From Oligoflexia bacterium (GTDB lineage Bacteria; Bdellovibrionota_G; JANQFH01), in the NCBI GenBank assembly GCA_028277945.1, contig JANQFH010000024.1, forward strand, positions 1 through 64,000: DNA of 64,000 nt, read 5' to 3'. Shown one piece after another: positions 29,575 to 38,213 of this stretch. The notes beneath the pieces are model-generated. The model saw only the letters and a program-made list of their open reading frames with translations, made no database searches and had not been told where the DNA came from. The translations under genes and the position numbers were made by a program. Position 1 is the stretch's first letter. Every line of letters starts with the position of its first letter.

Positions 29575-30885
29575 ATGCAACGACTTGTCGTTTTATTTTT
29601 GCTGAGTTGGTGCTTTGCTACGGCTCCAGCCTTAGCAGCGCCAAAAGGCGAGGGTGCTTTTCTGTTGTTAAAACTTGAAGGGGTCATCCATGGTGGCACC
29701 GTAGAGATCGTCCGTGAAGCCAAAGAAAAAGCCCAAGCAGGTTACCAAGGCCTTATCATCGCTCTGGATACTCCAGGTGGCTTGCTGGAAGCCACCCGTG
29801 AAATTGTTAAGATCTTTCTCAATAGCAAGCTTCCCATCATTGTATATGTGAGTCCCTCAGGCGCGCGTGCCGGCAGTGCCGGTACCTTTCTCACCCTAGC
29901 CGCCCACGTGGCGGTGATGGCGCCGGGTACCAACATGGGTGCGGCGCACCCCATTACCATTACTGGCAAAGACCCAGAAGAGGGTGGCAACAAGCATCTC
30001 GCCAAAAAGGTAGAGAACGACACCATGGCCTTTATCGAGACCATTGCCAAACAGCGCGGCCGCAATGTGGAGTGGGCCAAAGAGGCAGTTAAAGAGAGCT
30101 CCTCCATTACCGAGACCAAGGCGTTGGAGTTAAAGGTGATCGACTTTATTGCGCGGGACAACCGCGAGCTGCTGCAAAAGCTCGATGGTCGCAGCGTCAA
30201 AACCTTTAGTGGTGAGTTGATCTTTGCGAGCAAGAACAGCTCCATAGAAGAGCACCATCTGCCTTTTGCCCTGCGTTTTCTCAACCAGCTTGCCTCACCC
30301 ACCACCATGTTTATTCTCTTGATCATCTTTGTCTTGGGCCTCTACATCGAGTTCTCCAACCCGGGAATGATCTTTCCTGCCGCGACCTCTGCCGTAGCCT
30401 TGCTGCTGCTGCTGTTTGCCTCCCGTACCCTGCCGATTTCTTATTTAGGACTCATTTTAATATTTCTAGGCATGGCGCTGCTGATTGCCGAGGTCTACGT
30501 CACCAGCTTTGGCCTGCTTACCGTAGGTGGTCTGGTGGCCTTCTTTATTGGCAGCATGACCCTGTTTGATCCTACCAAGACCGATGTCACCATTCCATTG
30601 AGCTACGTCATTGCCGCCACCCTGGCTGTGGGTTGTATTGCTGTGGTGATCGGCTATCTTGTGATGCGCAGCTTTAAGCTGCCAGTGGTTGGTGGTCGGG
30701 AGGGTATTGTGGGTATGGAGGGCACTATTATTGATGTGCTCCAACCCGCTGGCACGCTGCGGGTGTTTGTCAACAGCGAGTATTGGAACGCTGAGAGCGT
30801 TGCGGATGTCTCCATAAATAAGGGAGATAAGGTCCGCGTTAAAGCCATTGAAGGGTTGCTACTAAAGGTAGAACCCCTTAGATAG
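29575..30885 (+). CDS. NfeD-family membrane serine protease
   Basis: A ClpP-class membrane protease of the long NfeD type. ATG 29575 is chosen because AGGA precedes it and a signal peptide follows directly (LVVLFLLSWCFATAPALA). The protease domain (residues about 25-210) has SGARAGSAGTFLTLAAH containing the nucleophile Ser, and a downstream Lys in FIETIAKQRGRNVEWAKEAV. Several membrane helices follow, then an OB-fold NfeD domain (GMEGTIIDVLQPAGTLRVFV). The slipin gene follows by 12 nt; NfeD proteases cleave slipin/stomatin partners in characterised systems. Confidence 0.9.
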   Translation: MQRLVVLFLLSWCFATAPALAAPKGEGAFLLLKLEGVIHGGTVEIVREAKEKAQAGYQGLIIALDTPGGLLEATREIVKIFLNSKLPIIVYVSPSGARAGSAGTFLTLAAHVAVMAPGTNMGAAHPITITGKDPEEGGNKHLAKKVENDTMAFIETIAKQRGRNVEWAKEAVKESSSITETKALELKVIDFIARDNRELLQKLDGRSVKTFSGELIFASKNSSIEEHHLPFALRFLNQLASPTTMFILLIIFVLGLYIEFSNPGMIFPAATSAVALLLLLFASRTLPISYLGLILIFLGMALLIAEVYVTSFGLLTVGGLVAFFIGSMTLFDPTKTDVTIPLSYVIAATLAVGCIAVVIGYLVMRSFKLPVVGGREGIVGMEGTIIDVLQPAGTLRVFVNSEYWNAESVADVSINKGDKVRVKAIEGLLLKVEPLR

Positions 30886-30897
30886 AGGAGAATAATC

Positions 30898-31638
30898 ATG
30901 CCAGTTTTATTTTTTGCCGCCGTTGTGGTGGTCTTTATCCTCTCTGGTGTTCGTATCCTTATGGAGTACGAGCGTGGTGTGCACTTTCGTCTTGGGCGCT
31001 ACCGAAGCACCAAGGGCCCAGGTCTGAAGTGGATCATTCCCATTGTTGATCGTCTCTACAAGATTAGCCTGCGTCTCATTGCCATGGATGTGCCGCCACA
31101 AGACATCATCACCCGCGATAACGTTTCCATCAAAGTCAACGCGGTCATCTACTTTCGCGTGATGGACCCGGACAAGGCGATGATTCAGGTTGAAGACTTC
31201 TTATACGCTACCGGTCAGCTAGCACAGACCACCCTACGCTCGGTTCTTGGCCAAGCCGAGCTCGATGAGCTGCTAGCAGAGCGGGAAAAGATCAACCACT
31301 TGCTGCAGGAGATTCTTGATAAGCAGACCGATGCCTGGGGTATTAAGGTCTCCATGGTAGAGGTCAAGCACGTCGATCTACCGCAAGAGATGCAACGGGC
31401 CATGGCCAAGCAGGCTGAGGCGGAGCGTGAACGGCGTGCTAAAGTAATCAACGCCGATGGTGAGTATCAGGCCGCAGCAAAGTTGCATGCGGCCTCTGAG
31501 ATCATCTCCAAGGAGCCGGTGGCGGTGCAACTGCGTTTTCTGCAGACCTTGACCGAGATCTCCACCAACAACAACTCCACGACTATTTTCCCAGTACCGA
31601 TTGATCTGTTGAAACCCTTTATAGAAAGCAAAAAGTAG
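30898..31638 (+). CDS. Slipin/stomatin-like SPFH-domain membrane protein
   Basis: A 246-residue protein with one N-terminal membrane helix ([19 protein letters not shown]) and an SPFH/Band 7 domain ([19 protein letters not shown], then [15 protein letters not shown]). A helical EAERERRAK segment and a short C-terminal region rich in hydrophobic residues follow. Proteins of this type oligomerise in membrane microdomains. Pairing with the upstream NfeD protease is the standard arrangement, and the C-terminal region is the expected cleavage target. Both are inferences from family knowledge. Confidence 0.92.
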   Translation: MPVLFFAAVVVVFILSGVRILMEYERGVHFRLGRYRSTKGPGLKWIIPIVDRLYKISLRLIAMDVPPQDIITRDNVSIKVNAVIYFRVMDPDKAMIQVEDFLYATGQLAQTTLRSVLGQAELDELLAEREKINHLLQEILDKQTDAWGIKVSMVEVKHVDLPQEMQRAMAKQAEAERERRAKVINADGEYQAAAKLHAASEIISKEPVAVQLRFLQTLTEISTNNNSTTIFPVPIDLLKPFIESKK

Positions 31639-31651
31639 AAAGAGGTTAACC

Positions 31652-33247
31652 ATGAAGTTTCTCATAGCACTACTGCTGGCGCTCACTTTACCATTTCCTG
31701 CCAATCACACGCTGGCAGCAGACAAGGTTTTTACCCTCAATAACACAGATGAGCCTGAGAGCATTGATCCTGGACTTGCATCTGGTGTCATCGAAGAGAC
31801 CATATTGTTTGCGCTGTTTGAAGGGCTGATTAACTACCATCCAGAGACCAGTGAAGCTATGCCGGGTGTGGCCAAGCGCTGGGATATTAGCAAAGATGGC
31901 AAGACCTATACCTTTCATCTGCGCGACAACGCCCGCTGGCATAACGGAGATCCAGTCACCGCGCATGACTTTGTCTACGCCTGGAAACGTGTACTCGACC
32001 CCAAAACCGCCTCAACCTTGGCGTATCATCTCTATTACATCCGCGGGGCCAAGGAGTTTAAGAGTGGCGAGCTTAAGGATTTCTCTAAAGTAGGCGTTCG
32101 AGCTGTTGACGATCACACTTTTGAAGTTAAGCTGTTGCAGCCAACGCCCTACTTTCTATTCCTATGTGGCCTTTACACCTTCTATCCAGTTCACAAACCC
32201 ACGATTGAAAAACATGGTAGCAAATGGACCCGGGTTGAAAATATCGTCAGCAATGGTCCATTTAAACTCAAACTCTGGCGCCAACACGACCGTATAGTGG
32301 TTGAAAAATTCCCTGGTTATTGGAATGTAAGGAACGTCCATCTCGACAAGGTCATCCTCTATCCCCTCACTAACAAAGATACCGTTCTCAACTTGTACAA
32401 GTCTGGCAAGCTCGATTATACGGGCCGCTTTGCATTGCCTGAAGCTAGGGTTGAGCAACTTAAGCAACGCTCAGACTTTCACGCGCCAGCCATCCTTGCG
32501 GTTGATTTTTTCCGTATTAACACTACCCAACCTCCCTTTGATACTGTGGAGGTGCGACAGGCGCTCAGCCTCGCCATCGATCGCAAGCTGCTAGTAGAAA
32601 AGGTGACTAAAACCGGAGAGGTGCCAACCAGCAGCATATCGCCATCCATGCCAGGCTACAGCCCAGCCAAGGGACACGAGTTCAACCCAAAAAAGGCAGC
32701 GCAGCTTTTGAGCAGAGCTGGTTTCTGTACACCTAAACGTAAGAAAAAGGGCTGTAAGCCGTTCCCCAAATTTGAGCTGCACTACAACACCAACAACCGG
32801 CACAAACTGAACCTGCTAGCGGTGCAGCAGATGTGGAAGCAACACCTGGGAATTGAAAACGTGGCGCTTCTAAACCGCGAGTGGAAAGTCTACCTGAAAG
32901 ACCACCGCGCCCTTAATTACACTGTAACCCGTTCCGGCTGGATTGCAGACTATAATGACCCACTAGCCTTTGTGGAGATGTTTGTCACCGGCGGGGTACA
33001 AAACCAAACTGGCTGGGCAAACCCAAAATTTGACGAATTCATCGCTAAAATAAACGAGGAGGCAGATAGTAAGAAACGTCTGCAGCTCATCCACAAAGCA
33101 GAAAGCCTATTGCTCAAAGAAGCCCCGGTTATACCGCTGTATGTCTACTCACAGCCTTATCTACTGCAACCCCGTATCATCGGCTTCTACGGCAACGCCA
33201 CAGATAAACACCCGTTTCAAGGGATAGATATAAAAGACAAAATATAG
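31652..33247 (+). CDS. Periplasmic oligopeptide-binding protein (SBP family 5, OppA/MppA-like)
   Basis: A 531-residue solute-binding protein with a signal peptide (MKFLIALLLALTLPFPANHT). It carries the family 5 motifs NNTDEPESIDPGLASGVIEE and AKRWDISKDGKTYTFHLRD, and NGDPVTAHDFVYAWKRVLDP. Family members bind peptides or nickel and deliver them to an ABC permease; no permease or ATPase genes are adjacent, so it probably works with a transporter encoded elsewhere. It follows the slipin gene by 13 nt and ends the plus-strand core run. Confidence 0.9.
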   Translation: MKFLIALLLALTLPFPANHTLAADKVFTLNNTDEPESIDPGLASGVIEETILFALFEGLINYHPETSEAMPGVAKRWDISKDGKTYTFHLRDNARWHNGDPVTAHDFVYAWKRVLDPKTASTLAYHLYYIRGAKEFKSGELKDFSKVGVRAVDDHTFEVKLLQPTPYFLFLCGLYTFYPVHKPTIEKHGSKWTRVENIVSNGPFKLKLWRQHDRIVVEKFPGYWNVRNVHLDKVILYPLTNKDTVLNLYKSGKLDYTGRFALPEARVEQLKQRSDFHAPAILAVDFFRINTTQPPFDTVEVRQALSLAIDRKLLVEKVTKTGEVPTSSISPSMPGYSPAKGHEFNPKKAAQLLSRAGFCTPKRKKKGCKPFPKFELHYNTNNRHKLNLLAVQQMWKQHLGIENVALLNREWKVYLKDHRALNYTVTRSGWIADYNDPLAFVEMFVTGGVQNQTGWANPKFDEFIAKINEEADSKKRLQLIHKAESLLLKEAPVIPLYVYSQPYLLQPRIIGFYGNATDKHPFQGIDIKDKI

Positions 33248-33309
33248 CACGGCGAGCTCTCTCTGTGCTTGACTCGGCGTGTTAAATGCCGTAAGCGTTA
33301 GCCACGCTC

Positions 33310-34677
33310 ATGACGCCCAAGGTGTTGCATCTACGTCCCTCCTTCCGAGCCGCATGCGGCTTGCTCGCCATGGCTTGCCTGCTCACAGCGGCGCCACAAC
33401 TGCTTGCTGCTGATGACATCGCACCGATTACCGGACGCGGTTTCGATACGCAGCGCATTCGCGAACTGGCAAAACTCGATCGTCAAGCCATTGTTGACGA
33501 CATTCGCGATAAAGATATCGTGGTGCTCTGTCTGGAATCTCCCAATAAGCAATCGCGTAATAAGTATTCAAAGCTGACGAATCGTGATGAAGATAAAGTT
33601 TACGTTAATCACTACACAAAAGATTTCCCACCTATAGCGGGAGCACGAAATCAAAAATGGGAAGGCATCTTCATTCCAGCTAAAACACCGGCGCTCAGCA
33701 ATGAAGACATTTCAAAGCACCTAAAGGCCGGCGACCTTGAAGCAATAAAGGATGCTACCCACCCACTCTTTGACCAAGCATTTATCATTCTTGATGAGTT
33801 TGCACCAAAACGCACGATCCTTGAAAAGTATATTCACTTTCAACAGTGGTTACATGGCCCAGCACCGATTGCAGAGGTCGACGGGATCGATCTGTCCAGA
33901 CAAGCGGCGTTGCTTGTTAAATTGTATCAACTTGAAACTAATGCACTTGCAACCTTACAAGAATCTGACCTAGCAGGCCTATCAGAACCGATGGATTTTA
34001 TTGAAGCAGCGCTCGACAGCTCAGAGCAAGATGTGGCTATTGAGCTCGAGGCAAATCTCTTCTTAATAAACCTAGAAAAGGAAAAAGATTCTGGCCTTGC
34101 TAATGATGAGATGGTTAAATCACGTTTGTATATTGGATGGATTTATGAAACCAGTTGGATACCTACAATACTAGTTCTCGATCATCTACCCATCGCAACC
34201 TTCATATCAACGCCGGCAAGCCGTAAAGCGGTTGAAGCAAAACGACCTCTTCTTGCCAGGCGTTACGATAGGCTTAGAGCTCGTCAGAGTGCCATGGAAG
34301 CGAGCGTTGATGCTATTGCCGAAGAGGTGCTGGAAGCTATCATCCGAGAAGACCTTGTAGCTGCGAACGGACCAATTCCACTAAGTAACGTAGCTGGTTT
34401 CTTGTTGAGCTTTCTCGCCCGTCAAGGAGCACGTCAATCAGATGGGGAAGGCCCTGGAAGAGATTATTTAGACAAGTTCAAAATGATAGCTGATGCCATC
34501 CCATCCGCTTTCTTGCAAAAGAAAAGCGCTCTGTGGCGATTGCATTGTTGGCTGCCATCGAAAAACACCGGCCCCGGTCGGACGCAGAAGCAAGCGTCCA
34601 ACACGATCTGGTGGCTGGGTTTCTACCTCTCACCACTGAAAGCAGCGAGAATTAACCAGCCTCTATTAAAAAGTTAA
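33310..34677 (+). CDS. Exported protein of unknown function, C-terminus probably frameshifted
   Basis: A 455-residue protein with a signal peptide (FRAACGLLAMACLLTAAPQL, then LAA). The rest is largely helical and Glu/Asp/Lys-rich; no family was recognised. Up to about residue 402 the protein looks normal. From position 34515 the annotated frame reads Trp- and Asn-rich atypical residues (LWRLHCWLPSKNTGPGRTQK). The -1 frame reads an ordinary helical tail (KRSVAIALLAAIEKHRPRSD) and stops at 34653-34655. A lost base near the CAAAAG at 34516-34521 is the simplest explanation. It lies in an A+T-richer patch with HigBA, suggesting horizontal acquisition. Confidence 0.6.
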   Translation: MTPKVLHLRPSFRAACGLLAMACLLTAAPQLLAADDIAPITGRGFDTQRIRELAKLDRQAIVDDIRDKDIVVLCLESPNKQSRNKYSKLTNRDEDKVYVNHYTKDFPPIAGARNQKWEGIFIPAKTPALSNEDISKHLKAGDLEAIKDATHPLFDQAFIILDEFAPKRTILEKYIHFQQWLHGPAPIAEVDGIDLSRQAALLVKLYQLETNALATLQESDLAGLSEPMDFIEAALDSSEQDVAIELEANLFLINLEKEKDSGLANDEMVKSRLYIGWIYETSWIPTILVLDHLPIATFISTPASRKAVEAKRPLLARRYDRLRARQSAMEASVDAIAEEVLEAIIREDLVAANGPIPLSNVAGFLLSFLARQGARQSDGEGPGRDYLDKFKMIADAIPSAFLQKKSALWRLHCWLPSKNTGPGRTQKQASNTIWWLGFYLSPLKAARINQPLLKS

Positions 34678-34740
34678 CTAATTGAAATAATTATACTTCT
34701 GGTAAAAACCTAAGCACTATAGGGTTGGCACTGAAATCCG

Positions 34741-34778
34741 TTGAATCTTATTTACTTATCCGGTATAGTGGTATAAGT
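34741..34778 (+). promoter_or_regulatory. higBA promoter with overlapping operator
   Basis: TTGAAT (34741-34746) and TATAGT (34764-34769) are 17 nt apart. An imperfect inverted repeat with outer arms ACTTAT/ATAAGT (34754-34778) covers the -10 box. This is the position expected for autorepression by the HigA antitoxin of the following pair. Confidence 0.55.
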
Positions 34779-34802
34779 AGATCCGACAAGGGTTGAGCGG
34801 CT

Positions 34803-35099
34803 GTGCCGATTAGATCATTCAAAAACAAGGGGACGGAAGATATTAACTACGGACGCAAAACAAAGGCTGCTTTGAAAACGCTGCCAGAACAACTGCATCA
34901 AAAAGCGCAAATTAAGCTTGCAAGACTTAATGCTGCAGAGTCACTTTACGATCTAAGATCGCTTCCTGGTAATCGATTTGAAAAATTGAAAGGCGATCGT
35001 AAGACCCAGAGCAGCATCCGTATAAATGATCAGTATCGTATTTGCTTTAAGTGGCAAAACAACGATGCTGAGGAAGTAGAGATTGTCGACTATCATTAA
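34803..35099 (+). CDS. higB: RelE/HigB-family toxin
   Basis: A 98-residue protein of the RelE/ParE superfamily that cleaves mRNA on ribosomes. It shows SLYDLRSLPGNRFEKLKGD and ends with QYRICFKWQNNDAEEVEIVD, both typical of HigB toxins. The start is GTG with AAGGG upstream. The toxin gene precedes the antitoxin gene by 18 nt, which is the reversed order typical of higBA. Confidence 0.88.
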   Translation: MPIRSFKNKGTEDINYGRKTKAALKTLPEQLHQKAQIKLARLNAAESLYDLRSLPGNRFEKLKGDRKTQSSIRINDQYRICFKWQNNDAEEVEIVDYH

Positions 35100-35117
35100 A
35101 CATGGGGGGCCAAAACC

Positions 35118-35396
35118 ATGAAACATATTACACCTGTCCATCCTGGGCTTGTTTTACGTGATGAACTGGAAGAGATTGAAGTTTCACAGACAGCTCTTGC
35201 TGAGCACATTGGCGTGCTTCCTAAAACGATTAATGAAATCTGCCGGCAGAAACGAGGGATTAGTGCTGAGATGGCAGTTAAGCTCTCCAAGGCTCTTGGT
35301 GCTACGCCGCAGTTTTGGTTAAACCTTCAGAAGAACTGGGAGCTCAGTCAAGTGGATGCGACAAAGTTTGCAGATATAGATCCTGTAGCCGCTTGA
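35118..35396 (+). CDS. higA: HigA-family antitoxin
   Basis: A 92-residue HTH antitoxin that neutralises HigB and represses the operon. It begins MKHITPVHPGLVLRDELEE and contains the HTH (SQTALAEHIGVLPKTINEIC). It ends with the family motif TPQFWLNLQKNWEL. It lies directly after higB; the inverted repeat at the shared promoter is its likely binding site. Confidence 0.92.
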   Translation: MKHITPVHPGLVLRDELEEIEVSQTALAEHIGVLPKTINEICRQKRGISAEMAVKLSKALGATPQFWLNLQKNWELSQVDATKFADIDPVAA

Positions 35397-35419
35397 AACA
35401 ATATAAATAAACAGCCGCT

Positions 35420-35692
35420 TTAGGACTGCGCTATTTGCTCGCTCCGATGGCGGACTTCTGCGACGTTAATAGCTTGAGCAAGACGATCATTAGATTTCTC
35501 TAGCCTTCGAGCTATTCGCTTCATAGCGATTCCCACACCATAGAGATCGCTCTCATCCATTTCACACGATCCCAAACAGGTGAAAAGCGCAGCGTAAGAT
35601 TGGATTTCAGCTTGAACCTCAAAGAGCTCGGTTTGGCAACGATCGATTATTTCATAGCCATTTTTTGCCAGGATCCATTTTTCTCTCAGCAT
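35420..35692 (-). CDS. Small helical protein of unknown function
   Basis: A 90-residue protein predicted to be entirely helical, with ELFEVQAEIQSYAALFTCLG and RIARRLEKSNDRLAQAINVA and two cysteines (CLGSC). No family was recognised. It is convergent with higA and divergent from the small HTH gene at 35789. Codon use is not obviously abnormal. It may be an accessory-module component; evidence is limited to an intact reading frame and its orientation between two regulators. Confidence 0.45.
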   Translation of the reverse strand: MLREKWILAKNGYEIIDRCQTELFEVQAEIQSYAALFTCLGSCEMDESDLYGVGIAMKRIARRLEKSNDRLAQAINVAEVRHRSEQIAQS

Positions 35693-35788
35693 ACCGTTGT
35701 CTGACTACCAGATACTAACAATTTTGTCATCCCCTAAAACTTTTTACAGGCTTACAGAAAATGTCATCATCCCTTAGTGTTGGTTCAA

Positions 35789-35986
35789 ATGGTAAAACTC
35801 CGTTTAGCTGAAGTTTTGCAGAGAAAAGGCCTATCCAAGCGTCAGTTTGCTAAGCGATTAAAAGTAAATTATTCCGGTGTCTTTCGCTACTTTCGCAAGG
35901 GCTATGATCCCAAATTGTCCACCCTAGAGAAATGGGCAAAGGCTCTCAAGTGCCGTATTCGTGATCTCTATTCTGAGGGTAGATGA
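35789..35986 (+). CDS. Small Cro/C1-type HTH protein
   Basis: A protein of about 65 residues consisting almost solely of a Cro/C1 HTH: LRLAEVLQRKGLSKRQFAKR, with a recognition helix near VNYSGVFRYF. ATG 35789 is used; an in-frame GTG at 35777 would add four residues, and neither has a clear ribosome-binding site. Small free-standing HTH proteins of this type act as repressors or antitoxins. It is convergent with lpdA. Confidence 0.65.
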   Translation: MVKLRLAEVLQRKGLSKRQFAKRLKVNYSGVFRYFRKGYDPKLSTLEKWAKALKCRIRDLYSEGR

Positions 35987-36009
35987 AACCCTGCTTCGCC
36001 GTTTAGTAC

Positions 36010-37416
36010 TTATTTACGATTGACCATGTGGATGGCCTGATGGTGGGCGGCTTCGGCTGCCTCCATGGTGGCCTCAGGCAAGGTCGGATGCGTGTGCACA
36101 GTGAGTGCTAAATCCTCAACCGTTGCTCCCATTTCAATGGCTAAGGCGCCCTCGGCAATGAGCTCCGAGGCGTTAGGACCAACAATCTGCATACCCAAAA
36201 GTCGATCGCTGTCGACATCGCGCACTACCCTGACAAAACCATCACTCTGCGCCATGGAGAGCGCTCGGCCTGAGGCGGCAAAGGCAAAGCGGCCCACACC
36301 TGTTTTGTAACCCGCAGCCTTAGCCTCACTCTCACTCATGCCCACGGTGGCAATCTCGGGATCCGTAAAGATGGCAGCAGGCATAGCTCGCACATCGTAG
36401 CTAGCTCCCTCTCCAGCAATGATCGCCGCTGCGACCAGCCCTTGCTTGGAGCCTTTGTGCGCCAAAAAGGGCGGACCCACCACATCGCCAATGGCTAAAA
36501 TGTGTTTGGCGGTTGTTGCAAGGTTGGCGTCGATGTTAACAAAGTGTTTTTCATCTAAGGCAACACCGGCCTTGTCTAAACCAAGGCCTTCGGTATTGGG
36601 ACGAAAGCCCACGGCAGAGAGAATCTTCTCTGCCTTAAGCTTAACCGTGCCCTCTTTAGTTTCCACTTCAACTTCTACTCCAGAGCCAGACTTCTTCCAA
36701 CTCTTGGCACCGGCACCCGTGTAGAACTCCACACCGTTTTTCTGCAACCGCCGCTCGACTACACGCACCAGATCACTCTCTGTCCCTGGCAGTAGCTGCT
36801 CAGTAAGCTCGACTATATGAACCTTACAACCAAACTTGGCAAAGTAGGTGCCCATCTCCATACCAATAACGCCGCCACCGATGATCACCAGGCTCTTGGG
36901 AATCTGTTGCAGTGCCAGCGAGCTCTTGGCATCAAGAATGGTTTTGTGATCGACCGCAAAGCCAGGCAGCTCGATAGGCCGCGCGCCTGTAGCAATGACC
37001 GCGCGCCGAAAACCAACCTCGCTCGTCTCACTACCACGACGAACCAGCAAGGTGTTGCCATCTTTAAAGCTCGCCTCACCAACAACCTTTTCCACCTTGT
37101 TGGCTTTGAGAAGTTGGCTCACGCCATTGGTAAGCTGCTTGACAATGCCCTCTTTCCACGCCTGCAGCTTTTTGGCATCGAGCTTGATGCCGCTCACCTG
37201 GATGCCAAACGCCTCAGCATGGTGCATCTCTTCGTAGAGCTTGGCCACATGGATGAAGGCTTTGGAAGGAATGCAGCCCCAATTCAAGCAGACACCACCA
37301 ACCTGTTCACGCTCGATAACTGCGGTGTCCACCCCGAGTTGGGCGAGACGGATAGCGCAGACGTAGCCTGCAGGTCCGGCGCCAAGCACCACGGCTTCAT
37401 ACTGTCTTACGGCCAT
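36010..37416 (-). CDS. lpdA: Dihydrolipoamide dehydrogenase (E3)
   Basis: The flavoprotein that reoxidises dihydrolipoyl groups of 2-oxoacid dehydrogenase complexes and makes NADH. The 468-residue protein has the FAD-binding GAGPAGYVCA, the redox-active CLNWGC (Cys43, Cys48), the NAD-binding GGGVIGMEMGTYFAKFG, and the C-terminal active-site HTHPTLPE. A strong AAGGAAGGAG site precedes the start. It is divergent from lipB, with a 125-nt promoter region between them, and near the E1/E2 genes it serves. Confidence 0.97.
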   Translation of the reverse strand: MAVRQYEAVVLGAGPAGYVCAIRLAQLGVDTAVIEREQVGGVCLNWGCIPSKAFIHVAKLYEEMHHAEAFGIQVSGIKLDAKKLQAWKEGIVKQLTNGVSQLLKANKVEKVVGEASFKDGNTLLVRRGSETSEVGFRRAVIATGARPIELPGFAVDHKTILDAKSSLALQQIPKSLVIIGGGVIGMEMGTYFAKFGCKVHIVELTEQLLPGTESDLVRVVERRLQKNGVEFYTGAGAKSWKKSGSGVEVEVETKEGTVKLKAEKILSAVGFRPNTEGLGLDKAGVALDEKHFVNIDANLATTAKHILAIGDVVGPPFLAHKGSKQGLVAAAIIAGEGASYDVRAMPAAIFTDPEIATVGMSESEAKAAGYKTGVGRFAFAASGRALSMAQSDGFVRVVRDVDSDRLLGMQIVGPNASELIAEGALAIEMGATVEDLALTVHTHPTLPEATMEAAEAAHHQAIHMVNRK

Positions 37417-37541
37417 GACTCCTTCCTTTATATGGAGAGCGCATCGAGCTATAGTGCGCGTTAGCTCAACAGAAAAGGCATCTTACATTCTCACTGGGAA
37501 AGTGCAACGCCCAAAAAGCGATACAATTTCGTTAGGATAGA

Positions 37542-38213
37542 GTGATGCAGCAGGGTCGCTTACAACGCTTTGAACTTGCAGACTATGAGCAGATGCGTCG
37601 CAGGCAGCTTGAGGCGGTGCAAGCTGTGGCTGCAGGAGATTCTGCCGCAACCCTCTTTCTTGGTACGCACAACCACGTGATCACTCTTGGGCGCCGCAGT
37701 GACTTAGATAACCTGCAACTTCCTGTCGATAGAGATGAGAATTTTGTAGCTGAGCCACAACTTCCGCAAATAATAGAAATCGAGCGTGGTGGCGATGCCA
37801 CCTACCACGGTCCTGGACAACTCATTGGCTATCCCATCATCCACTTAGGCAGAGAGCGTAATCTGCATGGTTACCTGCGCAACTTAGAAGCGCTGCAAAT
37901 CCACACCCTGAAAACCTTAGGCATTGCTGCTGGCAGACGCGAGGGTTTGACTGGGGTGTGGGTGGGTAAAAACTTCGAGCGCAAGATCGCTTCCATCGGT
38001 ATCGCAGTCAAACGTTGGGTCACCTATCACGGTTTTGCCCTCAACGTCTGTACAGATCTGCGCTACTTCTCCTTGCTCAAACCTTGTGGCCTCGATGCTG
38101 AGGTGATGACCTCTATCAGTGAAGAGCTTGGTCAGCGTGTTGAGGTGGAGAGCATCATACCCCCGCTGCTCAACGCCTTTCGTGAAATTTTCAAAATTGA
38201 CTTTGTCGCTTAG
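37542..38213 (+). CDS. lipB: Octanoyl-[acyl-carrier-protein]:protein N-octanoyltransferase LipB
   Basis: Transfers octanoate from ACP to lipoyl domains, the first step of lipoate assembly. The 223-residue protein contains RGGDATYHGPGQLIGYPI, the catalytic Lys of RKIASIG (near residue 148) and the catalytic Cys182 in LLKPCGL. It ends in a 4-nt tail-to-tail overlap with the E2 gene. Together with lipA in the same neighbourhood it provides the cofactor for the adjacent dehydrogenase complex. Confidence 0.95.
   Translation: MMQQGRLQRFELADYEQMRRRQLEAVQAVAAGDSAATLFLGTHNHVITLGRRSDLDNLQLPVDRDENFVAEPQLPQIIEIERGGDATYHGPGQLIGYPIIHLGRERNLHGYLRNLEALQIHTLKTLGIAAGRREGLTGVWVGKNFERKIASIGIAVKRWVTYHGFALNVCTDLRYFSLLKPCGLDAEVMTSISEELGQRVEVESIIPPLLNAFREIFKIDFVA

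Noticed and set aside
33248-33281. Hairpin after the peptide-binding protein gene as a Rho-independent terminator
   Set aside because: The 9-bp arms have a central mismatch and there is no T-run; termination here is not supported.
34511-34527. Programmed -1 frameshift at the AAAAG run of the exported protein
   Set aside because: A slip at A-AAG is possible, but there is no clear downstream stimulatory structure and no stop codon soon after in the zero frame; a simple mutation or sequence error is more likely.
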